30,984 nt of DNA from JBBAFB01 sp041655595 (GCA_041655595.1 JBBAFB010000009.1:1-30984), one strand, 5' to 3'; positions 1 through 7,472 are shown, numbered from the stretch's first letter. Numbers and translations: made by a program. The notes: generated by a model not told the origin, from the sequence alone.

Positions 1-43
1 ATAATATACCACTATATACAACCCCATAAAGAAAATAATTTGA

Positions 44-69
44 CAAAAAAATAGCGCCTGAATGGCGTT
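44..69 (-). terminator. Possible minus-strand terminator without an obvious gene
   Basis: Positions 53-58 and 64-69 pair (AGCGCC with GGCGTT, one G-T pair) around a 5-base loop. Read on the minus strand the hairpin is followed by a run of T (A at 45-51 on plus). No minus-strand gene lies immediately upstream of it, so it may end a transcript that starts near the SOS boxes, or be chance. Confidence 0.35.
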
Positions 70-125
70 GTATCAGGGTTTCTCGGGTTGCTTTTGGGTA
101 GGGGGACTGTTAAACTAGCGAAATT

Positions 126-170
126 GCAAACATTTGTTCGTTTAGATATTGCAATCGAACAAATGTTTTG
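126..170. promoter_or_regulatory. Two LexA-type (SOS) boxes
   Basis: A box CGAACAAATGTTTTG lies at 156-170. A second copy, inverted, lies at 126-140 and reads CGAACAAATGTTTGC on the minus strand. Both match the Gram-positive LexA/DinR consensus CGAAC-RNRY-GTTYC closely (about 13 of 14 bases as I recall the consensus). The downstream box sits between the -35 and -10 elements of the promoter at 149-177, where bound LexA would block RNA polymerase. The lexA gene is not in the window; LexA binding is inference from the motif. Confidence 0.8.
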
Positions 171-177
171 TTATAAT
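149..177 (+). promoter_or_regulatory. SigA-type promoter of the yneA-like gene
   Basis: The -35 element is TTGCAA at 149-154 and the -10 element TATAAT at 172-177, with a 17-bp spacer. The spacer is almost filled by an SOS box. The position fits a transcript start near 184, ahead of the AUG at 211. Confidence 0.8.
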
Positions 178-210
178 CAAATCAGAACATCAGTTCGGAG
201 GGATTGTAAT

Positions 211-498
211 ATGAAAAAAAATAAGATTATTTGTTTAGCAGTTATTACTTTAATAATCGGATGTTATTTTGTTGTTAAGGGTGGTGCCGCTATTGCAGCT
301 ACTAATTATATTAAAAAACAAAATCAAAGTGTAGAAGTGGTAATACTAAAAGGAGATACACTCTGGGCTTTAGCTGAAAAATACGGAAATCCTAAAAAAG
401 ATATTCGACAACGAATCTATCAAATACAAGAAATTAATGATTTAAAACTTACGGAACATATCCAGCCAGGTCAAAAAATAATAATTCCTAAATATTAA
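211..498 (+). CDS. yneA: LysM-domain membrane-anchored protein, YneA-like SOS cell-division suppressor
   Basis: The product is 95 aa. It has a short basic N-terminus (MKKNK), one hydrophobic segment at about residues 6-31, and one LysM domain at about 43-94 (VVILKGDTLWALAEKYG through IQPGQKIIIP). This is the size and order of B. subtilis YneA (about 105 aa), which delays septation during the SOS response by acting at the membrane/cell wall. The start at 211 is chosen because CGGAGGG at 196-202 lies 8 nt upstream. A longer in-frame start at 88 would run through the promoter and both SOS boxes, so I reject it. LexA control is strongly suggested by the boxes at 126-170. LysM plus a TM segment alone would be non-specific; the SOS operator makes the YneA role likely. 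Confidence 0.8.
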   Translation: MKKNKIICLAVITLIIGCYFVVKGGAAIAATNYIKKQNQSVEVVILKGDTLWALAEKYGNPKKDIRQRIYQIQEINDLKLTEHIQPGQKIIIPKY

Positions 499-510
499 AA
501 TGATTAACCA

Positions 511-547
511 AAAAGGCTATATTATATTAAATACAATATAGCCTTTT
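511..547. terminator. Bidirectional hairpin terminator between yneA-like gene and GT4 gene
   Basis: A perfect 13-bp inverted repeat (511-523 with 535-547) has A-rich and T-rich ends on both sides. It can terminate the yneA-like gene on plus and the operon ending at 657 on minus. Confidence 0.75.
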
Positions 548-656
548 AATTAAAACAAATTGGTTCTGATAATTTATATTATGTAAACTTGTTAATTCTG
601 CCTGTTTTCTATCTACCTCACTCAGCACCCAATTTTCTGCGGAAACAAATTGTTGA

Positions 657-1817
657 TTAATATCCTGCTACATCTTGTCTTTTAAGAGAGATTACATCCT
701 GATATGCCCGAACTAATTCTAAAGCACATGATCTGGATGAAATCAGGTTTGCCTCTTTTTTTGCCTGTGAAGACATTCGTAAATACAATTCCTTATCTTC
801 CAACAAAGTAAGCACCTGTTGAGCAAATTCCTTTTTATTTAAGTCGGTCAGAAAACCCGATTGATTATTTGTCACCATCTCCGACGTGCCATAAGCGTTG
901 ACAGCTACAACCGGCAGGCCAGCAGCTTTTGCTTCCCCTAAAACCAGGCCTTGGGTTTCAGTTGTAGAAGCAAATACGAACAAGTCGGCACCTAAGTAAC
1001 AATTTATTACTTCTTCTCGGTTTAAGGTCCCTGTGAAAATAACACTTTTAGTTAGCCCCAAGGATTTGATAGCTTGCTTCAATTCCTGCTCAAAGGGTCC
1101 GCCACCGACCAAAACCATTTTTAGTAACGGTTCCACTTGAAGTATTTCCAGAAAACTTTCCATTAAAAAGATAAGATTTTTTTCTTGCCCTATCCTGCCG
1201 ACAAATAATAGAATTTGCTGATCTGGAGGAATATTATAAGTGTCCCTTAACCAACAGTTATTTCCTGTTTCATAACCTTCTAGGTTAATACCTGTCGGTA
1301 TGTCCCTGATTGAGGCATTAACTCCGTTATAACGAATTATCTCCCCTACTACTTTTGTAGGAACCACAACTAAATCGCAACGATTACAAAAATGCGCCGT
1401 CAGCCTTTGTATCAACTTACCTGACAGATCGGGAGCAAAAGGTATATAATGTAAATATTTGTCATAAAGAGTGTGATAAGTGTAGATCAAGGGTATATTC
1501 TCTAAAAGAGCGAGTTTCGCGCCAAGTCTCCCCATTAAAAAGGGGGAATGGACATGAATAATATCCAAACCTAGTTTTTTAATTAAAGATCTGGCATTAA
1601 CTGAGATAGGTATTGCAAGGGAAAAGCCCTTATTCGTAGGTGAAGGTACAGAAACATAACGAAATACACCCTGTTCTTTTTTTACACCTTTATATTGAGG
1701 GGCAAAAATATAGACACTGTGGCCCAACTCTGTCAGTTCCTTTGTGAAAGTTTCAATGGAACGTACCACACCGCTGGTATACGGCCTAAAACTGTCAGTA
1801 AAAAAACCTATTTTCAT
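657..1817 (-). CDS. GT4-family glycosyltransferase (GT-B fold)
   Basis: The 386-aa product is a typical GT4 retaining glycosyltransferase. It has an N-terminal glycine-containing acceptor loop (TDSFRPYTSGVVRS, about 7-20), a donor-domain start at LLFVGRIGQEKN (203-214), and the EX7E signature E287-E295 (ETQGLVLGE) that binds the nucleotide sugar. The N-terminal motif resembles lipid or diacylglycerol glucosyltransferases (LafA/MgtA type), so glycolipid synthesis at the inner face of the membrane is a reasonable guess, but the acceptor cannot be read from sequence. No signal peptide is seen. It is the last gene of the minus-strand cluster, 28 nt after the 41-aa membrane peptide gene. A GGGGGTG-like ribosome site precedes the ATG. 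Confidence 0.85.
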   Translation of the reverse strand: MKIGFFTDSFRPYTSGVVRSIETFTKELTELGHSVYIFAPQYKGVKKEQGVFRYVSVPSPTNKGFSLAIPISVNARSLIKKLGLDIIHVHSPFLMGRLGAKLALLENIPLIYTYHTLYDKYLHYIPFAPDLSGKLIQRLTAHFCNRCDLVVVPTKVVGEIIRYNGVNASIRDIPTGINLEGYETGNNCWLRDTYNIPPDQQILLFVGRIGQEKNLIFLMESFLEILQVEPLLKMVLVGGGPFEQELKQAIKSLGLTKSVIFTGTLNREEVINCYLGADLFVFASTTETQGLVLGEAKAAGLPVVAVNAYGTSEMVTNNQSGFLTDLNKKEFAQQVLTLLEDKELYLRMSSQAKKEANLISSRSCALELVRAYQDVISLKRQDVAGY

Positions 1818-1845
1818 AATGACACCCCCGACAGCTTATTTGTTA

Positions 1846-1971
1846 TTAACGGTTTTCTGCTCTTGCCAGAAATATTTTCAGAATCACCAGAACAAGGGTG
1901 AAAAGAATCAGCAAGAGGATGATTGAAAGCATTCCGTACTCCGCCCATAGCCAAATTATATAACGATCCAT
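1846..1971 (-). CDS. Small single-pass membrane peptide, 41 aa
   Basis: A short ORF fills the gap between the hydrolase and glycosyltransferase genes. It begins with ATG at 1971 behind a strong GGAGGG site 3-4 nt upstream. The protein starts MDRYIIWLWAEYGML, continues with a hydrophobic segment at about residues 13-35 rich in I, L and V, and ends in a short basic tail (ARAENR). It is spaced 27 nt from the hydrolase and 28 nt from the glycosyltransferase, consistent with one operon. I do not recognise a family. A membrane partner for the glycosyltransferase or the UPF0182 protein is possible but unsupported. Confidence 0.65.
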   Translation of the reverse strand: MDRYIIWLWAEYGMLSIILLLILFTLVLVILKIFLARAENR

Positions 1972-1998
1972 TTGTCCCTCCGCACTAGAATTTTCTAT

Positions 1999-2769
1999 TT
2001 ATAAAGAAGATAAAAAACTGTAAATTTCATTATTCACCATTTCCGGCTGTTCGAGATGAATCATGTGCCCTGCCCTGTCAATGATTTTATATTGACAACC
2101 GTGGACACCGGAAATAGTGTCTAGAACATCATTATTTGATATGAGACGATCTGAACTACCTAAAAGCCAAAGGGAAGGAATACTAAGCGTTTTTATAGCC
2201 TCAGATACATTAAAATTACTGCAGGCAAGAAGATCCCTAAAATAGGTTAGTGCTGGTGTTGTTGCAAATTCCTCCAAAGCTAATTTCAAAAAGCCGGCGG
2301 GTAGATTTTTGTCGTAGGCGGCCTTTATAAAGTGCTCGGGCTTTAAACCTGTTTTAAATTCATTGAGTATTTTTTTATTAACCGGAAACCTTGGTGCAGC
2401 CCCCACAAGTATAACTGCCTTAGGAGGCAGTGATCCGTTTATCGAGATATTTAAAGCAATGGCCCCACCCATAGAGTGCCCTATTACGCAATAATTTACT
2501 ATTTCCAGCTGTGCTATAAATTGCTGTATAAAACCGCCATAACTACCTATATCTTCAAAAGGTTCCCCTGCAGATTTACCATGCCCAGGCAAATCCATGG
2601 CAAGAATACGGCAATTCCAATTGGCAGCATTTCTGAGCTGGTTTCCCCAGTGATAAGCGTAACCTCCTGCACCATGGATACAAATAAGAGTTTGTTTGTA
2701 TCCAGATGGCTCTATATCAAAATAATGAACATATTTATTTTCAACTGTAATACCTTTATGCCTAAAAAT
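1999..2769 (-). CDS. Alpha/beta-fold hydrolase, probable ATT start
   Basis: With the start at 2769 the protein has 256 aa and a full alpha/beta hydrolase core: oxyanion-loop motif HGAGG (32-36), DLPGHGKS (59-66), nucleophile elbow GHSMGG with Ser99, acid Asp207 (GSSDRL) and His235 (RAGHMIHLEQP). Substrate unknown. The first ATG in frame (2598) would remove the oxyanion loop and the first strands. Upstream of that ATG the frame is open to a TGA at 2788-2790 and holds no ATG, GTG, TTG or CTG. A strong AGGGGAGGG site (2784-2776) lies 6 nt before ATT at 2769, and an ATA at 2775 is a poorer alternative. The site overlaps the 3' end of the UPF0182 gene, whose stop codon ends at 2772, so translation is probably coupled. 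Confidence 0.75.
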   Translation of the reverse strand: MFRHKGITVENKYVHYFDIEPSGYKQTLICIHGAGGYAYHWGNQLRNAANWNCRILAMDLPGHGKSAGEPFEDIGSYGGFIQQFIAQLEIVNYCVIGHSMGGAIALNISINGSLPPKAVILVGAAPRFPVNKKILNEFKTGLKPEHFIKAAYDKNLPAGFLKLALEEFATTPALTYFRDLLACSNFNVSEAIKTLSIPSLWLLGSSDRLISNNDVLDTISGVHGCQYKIIDRAGHMIHLEQPEMVNNEIYSFLSSL

Positions 2770-2771
2770 CC

Positions 2772-5555
2772 TTATCCCTCCCCTATTTCATCTAGTTGAG
2801 GTTGTAAATCTGCTGCACCGTCTGTAATATAAATCAGCTGTTTTAAAATATCTTCCAAAAGCTTTAATTGCATTCCGTAGTCGGTCCAATCCCCTGCTTT
2901 TTGTGCATTAATGGCATTATCATAAGTTTCTTTAGCTTGTAAAATTAAACTTTCCATGCCGGCATTTGAATCATGCTCAGTTGTTGCCTCTTGCCTCTTT
3001 AAATCTTCCAGATCCATATTGCCCATATTATTGATGGGTTCAAAAACCTTTGCTAAGGCTTCCTTCAGGGTCTTAGCCATGACAGTTTTATCCTCAAAGG
3101 CTATTATTACCCGGCTTAGTTCGGGGATACTGCTTTGCTCTGATTGAATGAATATCGGTTCAACATATAGTATTGCTCCATCCAAAGGAATAACGAGTAA
3201 ATTGCCCCTGATAACTTTAGAACCCCGTTGATCCCAAAGAGTCAGTTGTTGCGAAATTTCAGAATCCTGATCTATTCTTGATTCAATTTGCATGGGCCCG
3301 TAGTAATGCCTATCCTTGAAAAATTTATAAACGACCAATTGGCCGTAGTTAGGTGGATCATTTAGTGCTGCCATCCAAGCTACCATGTTAGAAATCTGCT
3401 TAGCGGGGATAAAAGGTAACATCAGAATAAATTCGGGATCCTTTTCTTGATTAAGTTGCAGGATACTATAATAAGGGTCCATGGATATGGTCTCTGATTC
3501 GTATTTTTCTTCGGGAATTCGCCATGCATCCTCGTCATTGTAAAACACCAAGGGATTCAGCATGTGATATTTGGCATAAATCTCCGCCTGTATTCTAAAT
3601 AAATCAACTGGGTAGCGAAAATGTTCCACCAGGCCATCGGGGGCTTCACTTAACTGACTAAACAGCCGAGGGAAAGTTTTTCTCCAGGTTTGGGCTAAAG
3701 GATCGCTTTCATCGACTAAAAAAAAGCTTACGTCCCCTTCATAGGCATCTACAACAACCTTAATTGAATTTCTAGCATAGTTACCCCATCCTTCTGTTAT
3801 AGCGGCATAGGGATAATTGAAGGTGGTCGTGTAAGCATCCAACAACCAAAATAAACGCCCTTCCACTAATACTAAATAGGGGTCGGTATCTAATTTTAAA
3901 AACGGTGCTATTCTTTGAACTCGATCAACTATCTGCCTGTTATAAAGTATCTGGCTTTCTTCTGTAATTTCATTGCTAATTAAAAGACGATAATCCTTAA
4001 AACGGGCGGCAAATAGGAGTTTTTTAAGGTAACTATTTAATTTTATACCCCCATTTCCTTGGTAAACGGTTTCGGCGTTGTCATCGCCCTTTGGGTAATC
4101 AAATTCTTTAATATTAGTATTTGTTATAACATAGCTATGGGTAAGCTCGCCGAAGTAAATTTCTGGTCTGTTAATACCTAAATCTACAGATGAAACGGGT
4201 GGTATATCCTTTAACAAAAATTTAGGCAGGCCGCTGGAAGTTACTTCGTCCACGGAACTCATTACTATGCCATAGCCGTGGGTGTATCTAAGCTTGGTAT
4301 TTATCCAAGTTTGGACATGAGGTTCAAAACGATTTAGATCAATTTCCCTGGCCCCAAGCATTACCTGCCTCAACTTTCCATCAATTACATACCTGTCCAC
4401 ATCAATTCCATAAAAGTCGTAATAATAACTTAGGGCCTGTAATTGATTATAACTTAATTGCAACGGCCTCCAGTCCCAAAGCCGAATATTATCTAGTGTC
4501 GGTCCAAGATTATCTAGGTTGTAAATCTTTGATTCACTGGGAAATTCTCTTACTTCTATATTCTCTAAATTATAGGCCCTTTGAGTCATATTAATATGAT
4601 TTTCTAAATATGGTTTTTCTTTTGCAAATTGATTTGGTTCCACAAGTAAATTTTGTACTAAGGAGGGCAAACCAATTAAAGAAACAAAGATAATAATAAG
4701 TACTAGCAGTCCCCTTTTGATCATTTTTATTGGTTGCCATTTTTTAAAGCTTATGAAACAAGCGATTGAATAGACAATTAAGGTAAACGAGCTTAGCAAA
4801 TAGCCTGGTAAACGGGCGTGAATATCGGTATATCCTGCTCCATGTATAATAGGCCCGCTTGTAAGCTGCAAACGCAGTGCTTGAATTAAAAAATTGGTTG
4901 CAATTAAAACTAATAATAGACCTAATTGAGTTAATAAGTGCGTTTGCCCCGTACTTAACTTGTTTTTTCCCCAACCTAATAATTGTCCGGGGTTAAAAAC
5001 TACATAAATCGTTGCGGTAAAGGGTAACAAACCAATTAAAAGCGTTAGAAATATTTGTTGAAGCATTTCAATTATAGGTAGGATAAACACAAAAAAACTA
5101 AGATCCAGACCGAAAACAGGATCTGAAATGTTAAAAGCCGTTTTGTTCATAAACTGCAACCATAAAGCCCAACCCGATTCAAACAAATAGGTTGTATAGC
5201 CTGCCACAATTACACCTATTATTAGGAAAACTAAGTGTATTGTTTTTGCGGGAATTTTTAAGATTAGGTTTCTGTAAAGTTGTAAAAAGTATGGCAAAGG
5301 TTCTTCGATTCTTTGAACTCCAATACCTTTCAAGGAAAATCTAAAATTCACATAATAAACTAGAAAGGTAAAAACAAAAAGTAAAAGATGGATTAAAATT
5401 TTTGTAGAAATAATCTTTAGAAATTGATTACCAAATCCCAAGTGATTAAACCAAAGTCCCTCGGTAATTAATTCTGATCCGATATAGACAATTATCCAGC
5501 CCAAAACGAGTGTTAAGACTAATATTAAACGAAATTTACCTATTAACTTTTGCAA
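2772..5555 (-). CDS. UPF0182 family large membrane protein
   Basis: The protein is about 927 aa from the chosen TTG at 5555. The N-terminal third holds about seven hydrophobic segments, the first being LILVLTLVLGWIIVYIG. A large soluble, predicted extracytoplasmic region follows, with family-typical stretches such as YNLDNLGPTLDNIRLWDWRP, YYDFYGIDVDRYVIDG and FRYPVDLFRIQ. The C-terminus is helical and acidic. Length and layout match UPF0182/COG1615, whose function is not established. The frame stays open to a TTG at 5675 (967 aa), but no ribosome site precedes that codon. TTG 5555 has AAAGGTG 8 nt upstream and puts the first TM segment near the N-terminus as in relatives. It is the first gene of the operon with the hydrolase, the 41-aa peptide and the glycosyltransferase. 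Confidence 0.85.
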   Translation of the reverse strand: MQKLIGKFRLILVLTLVLGWIIVYIGSELITEGLWFNHLGFGNQFLKIISTKILIHLLLFVFTFLVYYVNFRFSLKGIGVQRIEEPLPYFLQLYRNLILKIPAKTIHLVFLIIGVIVAGYTTYLFESGWALWLQFMNKTAFNISDPVFGLDLSFFVFILPIIEMLQQIFLTLLIGLLPFTATIYVVFNPGQLLGWGKNKLSTGQTHLLTQLGLLLVLIATNFLIQALRLQLTSGPIIHGAGYTDIHARLPGYLLSSFTLIVYSIACFISFKKWQPIKMIKRGLLVLIIIFVSLIGLPSLVQNLLVEPNQFAKEKPYLENHINMTQRAYNLENIEVREFPSESKIYNLDNLGPTLDNIRLWDWRPLQLSYNQLQALSYYYDFYGIDVDRYVIDGKLRQVMLGAREIDLNRFEPHVQTWINTKLRYTHGYGIVMSSVDEVTSSGLPKFLLKDIPPVSSVDLGINRPEIYFGELTHSYVITNTNIKEFDYPKGDDNAETVYQGNGGIKLNSYLKKLLFAARFKDYRLLISNEITEESQILYNRQIVDRVQRIAPFLKLDTDPYLVLVEGRLFWLLDAYTTTFNYPYAAITEGWGNYARNSIKVVVDAYEGDVSFFLVDESDPLAQTWRKTFPRLFSQLSEAPDGLVEHFRYPVDLFRIQAEIYAKYHMLNPLVFYNDEDAWRIPEEKYESETISMDPYYSILQLNQEKDPEFILMLPFIPAKQISNMVAWMAALNDPPNYGQLVVYKFFKDRHYYGPMQIESRIDQDSEISQQLTLWDQRGSKVIRGNLLVIPLDGAILYVEPIFIQSEQSSIPELSRVIIAFEDKTVMAKTLKEALAKVFEPINNMGNMDLEDLKRQEATTEHDSNAGMESLILQAKETYDNAINAQKAGDWTDYGMQLKLLEDILKQLIYITDGAADLQPQLDEIGEG

Positions 5556-5762
5556 AAAAATCAGCACCTTTGGTTTTATTAAATACTTAACTAGTATTTC
5601 TCTTTTTTTTGATTCTTTCCTGCAACAAAAGCACTGTAAAGCAAACAAAGCCTCCCGATAGTTTGGATTTTTCAAACAAAAGCTTGTATGAGTTTATTCA
5701 ATTTTTGAGTATAACAAACAAAATTCCAGGTAAACTATTGAAAAACATGGGAGGTAAGTACT

Positions 5763-5900
5763 ATGAGTCCAGATAAACAATTTAATGTCAAAAAAGATCC
5801 GACCGCCGCACGTTTAGAAGCAAAGAATAAACGTCTGAAGCAAAATCCTGACCCGGGCAGGCCCTTGGGGAAAAGAGTTTACAATGGAGAAAAAGGCTGA
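5763..5900 (+). CDS. Small basic protein of unknown function, 45 aa
   Basis: ATG at 5763 follows a strong GGGAGGT site (5750-5756). The product is 45 aa, rich in Lys, Arg, Asn and Pro (KNKRLKQNPDPGRPLGKRV near the C-terminus), with no TM segment or Cys. Its last 17 nt overlap the start of the uracil-DNA glycosylase gene (ATG 5884) in another frame, so the two are probably translationally coupled. I do not recognise the family. Composition suggests a nucleic-acid-binding or unstructured peptide, which is only inference. It could also be a non-functional leader that only loads ribosomes. Confidence 0.6.
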   Translation: MSPDKQFNVKKDPTAARLEAKNKRLKQNPDPGRPLGKRVYNGEKG

Positions 5901-6495
5901 TTTTGATAAACCCCTTAGACTATGGGCGGAAGATGTGGCCCCAAAGGAGGCAATCGGGTGCAAACGTTGCGAGTTATATAAACATGGAGGTGAGATTGTT
6001 TGGGGAGAAGGCAATCCGCAGGCTGGTATTGTCGTTCTATTGGATAACCCCGGTGCTAGAAAAAATAAATGCGGCGAACAATTTGTATGCGGCACTAGAG
6101 AGACTTTATATCGCACCATTTCTAAAGTTGGTTTAAACGAAAATGATGTTTATTTAACCTTTGTATTACGTTGCCGCCCTAAAAAAAAATATGACAAGGA
6201 TTTAGCCAGGAACACTTGTATCAAGTTTTTACGTAGTCAGTTGCTATCTATAAAGCCAAAAGTTATATTTTGCCTAGGCAATGTATCGGCGCAATGGTAT
6301 TTAAATAACCACACAATTACCATTAAAGAGCTGAGGGGTAAAATACATCATGGTGATAATGTTTTTACGGCCTATAGTTATCACCCTTTGGCAATAAGAA
6401 GACGACCCTCCCTATTACATCTGTTTATAGAGGATTGGAGCCTAGTAGCAGATTTTTATCACTCTGAGCCGAAGGATTTTGGTTCCGACAGCTAA
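5884..6495 (+). CDS. Uracil-DNA glycosylase superfamily protein, 4Fe-4S type (divergent family 4-like)
   Basis: The 203-aa protein keeps the frame of Fe-S uracil-DNA glycosylases, which excise uracil from DNA. Four cysteines are placed to bind the cluster: C26 and C29 (GCKRC), C97 (RCRP) and C112. A glycine-rich active-site loop spans about 52-70, and a C-terminal motif HPLAIRRRP (167-175) matches the minor-groove loop of the family. The usual motif GE-x-PG is LDNPG here (Asp54 in place of Glu), and the following PFVG is QFVCG, with two extra cysteines (C63, C69). It is therefore an atypical member, and its substrate range may differ from plain uracil. It overlaps the 45-aa gene upstream; its own ribosome site is weak (GGGGAAAAG). 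Its last codons overlap the decayed SLH gene on the other strand. Confidence 0.75.
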   Translation: MEKKADFDKPLRLWAEDVAPKEAIGCKRCELYKHGGEIVWGEGNPQAGIVVLLDNPGARKNKCGEQFVCGTRETLYRTISKVGLNENDVYLTFVLRCRPKKKYDKDLARNTCIKFLRSQLLSIKPKVIFCLGNVSAQWYLNNHTITIKELRGKIHHGDNVFTAYSYHPLAIRRRPSLLHLFIEDWSLVADFYHSEPKDFGSDS

Positions 6496-6957
6496 AAAAA
6501 GGTGCTGCCTTTAAATAAGACCGAATTCCCAAAAGTAAAAAACGGTAACCTTGCCGGCATACCGTTTTCTTCGGGTTTTAAGTTGATAAATTCTGCTCGG
6601 GGGGTCATAGTTGCTGCCTCTGCTCTGGTACCGGTTTTATCACCGGCAAAAGTGCCTTGGGTATCCATACCGGTTATTAGTCCCTTCATATAGGCTTGAT
6701 CTACATAGGCTTTAAAATTCGGGGCTATTTGGGCATAATCAGCTATTAGGGTGTCTACCCCTGCTGTGCTTACTTCCGGCTCTTGGATCAGGTTATTTAA
6801 GACTCTAACCATGACTCTTGCTATCTCATAGCGGGTAATGGGTACGTCCCAATCGTTCATTTTCCCTGCAAGAACTACCTTTTGGACTAGGGCTTCTTTT
6901 GAAGTATTCGCTTGCCCAATGTTCCCCTTCTGCTAAAACAATTAAACCTTTTTTCAT
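6492..6957 (-). pseudogene. Degraded S-layer homology (SLH) domain protein gene
   Basis: An intact AAAGGAG site precedes ATG at 6957, followed by a secretion-signal-like start (MKKGLIVLA). After about 11 codons the recognisable reading continues in another frame: NIGQANTSKEALVQKVVLAGKM, then DVPITRYEIARVMVRVLNNL and AYVDQAYMKGLITGMDTQGTFAGDKTGTRAEAATM, which are SLH-domain signatures (cell-wall anchoring). The frame relevant to SLH has stop codons upstream (for example TAG and TAA within the signal region), so the start and body are separated by a frameshift and a likely deletion of the signal peptide. The body also ends after little more than one SLH repeat, whereas S-layer proteins usually have several hundred residues. 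I read it as a relic. Confidence 0.7.
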
Positions 6958-7097
6958 AATTTAAAACTCCTTTCATTTTGTGCAAATATTCGTTTTTTTT
7001 CTTGATATTCTTTCTTTCGAAAATAGAGCTTGAAATTTTGCCCCTAAAAGAGCTTGCAGGTAGGTGCCGAAGGGAATTTTAAGCCCCAAAGGAATGC

Positions 7098-7129
7098 AAA
7101 AAAACCAATCTACGGGTTTTGTAGATTGG
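7098..7129 (-). terminator. Second hairpin terminator downstream of tRNA-Trp
   Basis: CCAATCTAC (7105-7113) pairs with GTAGATTGG (7121-7129). On the minus strand the hairpin is followed by seven or more T residues (A at 7098-7104 on plus). Confidence 0.7.
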
Positions 7130-7155
7130 CCCATCAAATCAAAAATATATGAAAT

Positions 7156-7177
7156 AAAAAAATCCCGCCGAAGCGGG
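7156..7177 (-). terminator. First hairpin terminator downstream of tRNA-Trp
   Basis: On minus, CCCGC-TTCG-GCGGG (7177-7164), a stable UUCG-type tetraloop stem, is followed by ATTTTTTT (7163-7156). It is the first strong stop for the tRNA-Trp transcript. Confidence 0.8.
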
Positions 7178-7300
7178 TATGTATTTTTAGGGTGTAAAAG
7201 GGGTGTAAATCTTTGTTTTTAGTCGGGGTTGTGTCTACCCTTAATTATTTTTTATAACCCCACAAACCTTTGTCCTGTATGGCTTTTTTCTTAAAAAACT

Positions 7301-7376
7301 TGGCAGGGGAGACAGGAATCGAACCCGCAACCAACGGATTTGGAGTCCGCTACTCTACCAATTGAGCTACTCCCCT
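7301..7376 (-). tRNA. tRNA-Trp (CCA)
   Basis: On the minus strand a full 76-nt cloverleaf is seen. The acceptor AGGGGAG pairs with CTCCCCT, followed by G and an encoded CCA. The D-arm is GCTCAATTGGTAGAGT. The anticodon stem GCGGA/TCCGT encloses the loop CTCCAAA with anticodon CCA (Trp), and the T-loop is GGTTCGATTCC. It has its own promoter at 7391-7419 and two terminators downstream. Confidence 0.95.
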
Positions 7377-7390
7377 TCAAGACATAGATA

Positions 7391-7419
7391 ATTATACCTA
7401 GTTACAAAGGTGAAGTCAA
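7391..7419 (-). promoter_or_regulatory. Promoter of tRNA-Trp
   Basis: On the minus strand, TTGACT (7419-7414) and TATAAT (7396-7391) are separated by 17 bp, placing the start close to the tRNA 5' end at 7376. Confidence 0.85.
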
Positions 7420-7472
7420 TTCTTTTAAATTAAATAAATTTTAATAACTTTTACCATGTCTTAACCCAATAC

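Larger units (their letters stand above)
6958..7300. other. Intergenic region with tandem terminators and no gene
   Basis: The 343 bases between the SLH relic and tRNA-Trp hold no ORF with a ribosome site. They contain the SLH gene's ribosome site (6967-6973 on minus), two hairpin terminators on minus (7098-7129 and 7156-7177), a direct repeat GGTGTAAA at 7191-7198 and 7201-7208 region, and a GGGGTT/AACCCC inverted repeat near 7225-7265. I find no known riboswitch core. Confidence 0.5.

Noticed and set aside
1..28. Possible lexA start on the minus strand at the left edge
   Set aside because: The only ATG (26-28) has no ribosome site and the few visible codons do not resemble LexA.
88..210. 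N-terminal extension of the YneA-like ORF to 88
   Set aside because: It would cover the promoter and both SOS boxes, has no ribosome site, and would bury the membrane segment behind 41 unrelated residues.
6958..7150. c-di-GMP or other riboswitch upstream of the SLH gene
   Set aside because: A GGTAGGTGCC-like stretch near 7055 caught my eye, but it is not in the right strand or order for a GEMM-type aptamer.
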